Shown here: in pieces, positions 14,407 through 14,529 of the stretch | Position numbering within the stretch: the first letter of the stretch is position 1 | Layout of the letters: each line of letters begins with the position of its first letter | NCBI GenBank assembly: GCA_010279815.1 | Contig: QEOQ01000651.1 | Span: 154,645 to 169,173 of the forward strand | Length of the DNA: 14,529 nucleotides | Reading direction: 5' to 3' | Origin: Brachionus plicatilis | Lineage: Eukaryota > Rotifera > Eurotatoria > Ploima > Brachionidae | Notes under the pieces: model-generated | Databases searched by the model: none | What the model saw: only the letters and a program-made list of their open reading frames with translations | What the model was told of the DNA's origin: nothing | Position numbers and translations under genes: made by a program

Positions 14407-14529
14407 AATTTACTTCAATTAGCTTAAAATCGAATTAAAATTATAAATTTTTAATTATTTCTACTTTATAAATTTTTTTTTATATTAATTTAAATTTTAA
14501 TTTAAAAAAAATCAATCAAATTTTTAATT
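14407..14529. other. 3' flank of the MFSD8-like gene
   Basis: This is AT-rich sequence after the last stop codon with several short self-complementary A/T tracts. No canonical AATAAA is present before the window end, so the polyadenylation site is either non-canonical (such as ATTAAA-like tracts) or beyond the window. Confidence 0.4.

Noticed and set aside
1..14529. CRISPR array, bacterial operon or ribosome-binding sites
   Set aside because: Spliced eukaryotic genes throughout; no regularly spaced direct repeats.

Overview
The window is eukaryotic and almost certainly metazoan. It is extremely AT-rich, its genes are interrupted by tiny introns (mostly 43-60 nt, GT...AG), and it encodes animal-type proteins: the BBSome subunit BBS8/TTC8, an MFSD8-like transporter, ER FKBP2, and a TAF6/TAF6L histone-fold protein. 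The very short introns and close gene spacing suggest a compact, fast-evolving genome. I cannot name the species or phylum. Gene models were built by hand from reading frame, splice-site phase and remembered family sequences.

Layout, left to right: (1) 1-1968 is mostly gene-free AT-rich DNA. It holds a small GC-rich three-stem structure at 17-72, a coding-like minus-strand terminal exon at 171-340 and a GC-richer island near 618-700. (2) 1969-4155, minus: a ten-exon TAF6L-like gene, 580 aa. (3) 4315-4455, plus: an intronless 46-aa predicted secreted peptide, divergent from TAF6L. Its stop codon directly abuts the BBS8 stop codon on the other strand. (4) 4456-9338, minus: BBS8/TTC8 in three exons, 498 aa. 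Its last intron is 3254 nt and carries at least three inverted-repeat elements, one of them a hAT-type MITE with perfect 18-bp terminal inverted repeats and a perfect 8-bp target duplication. (5) 9339-9536: a bidirectional promoter with a canonical RFX X-box. (6) 9537-10034, plus: a two-exon 145-aa unknown protein, probably ciliary because it shares this promoter. (7) 10108-11431, minus: a short single-pass membrane protein with two phase-compatible 3' exons. (8) 11831-12296, minus: FKBP2, 138 aa. (9) 12498-14406, plus: a five-exon MFSD8-like transporter, 447 aa. One of its introns is enlarged from about 59 to 413 nt by a 354-bp inverted-repeat element.

Functionally, the centre of the window is a ciliary unit (BBS8, X-box and the unknown partner gene). 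The flanking genes serve transcription (TAF6L), secretory-pathway folding (FKBP2) and probably lysosomal transport (MFSD8). The most interesting items are the X-box-linked uncharacterised gene, the secreted peptide gene abutting BBS8, and the intronic inverted-repeat elements that account for the exceptionally long introns.
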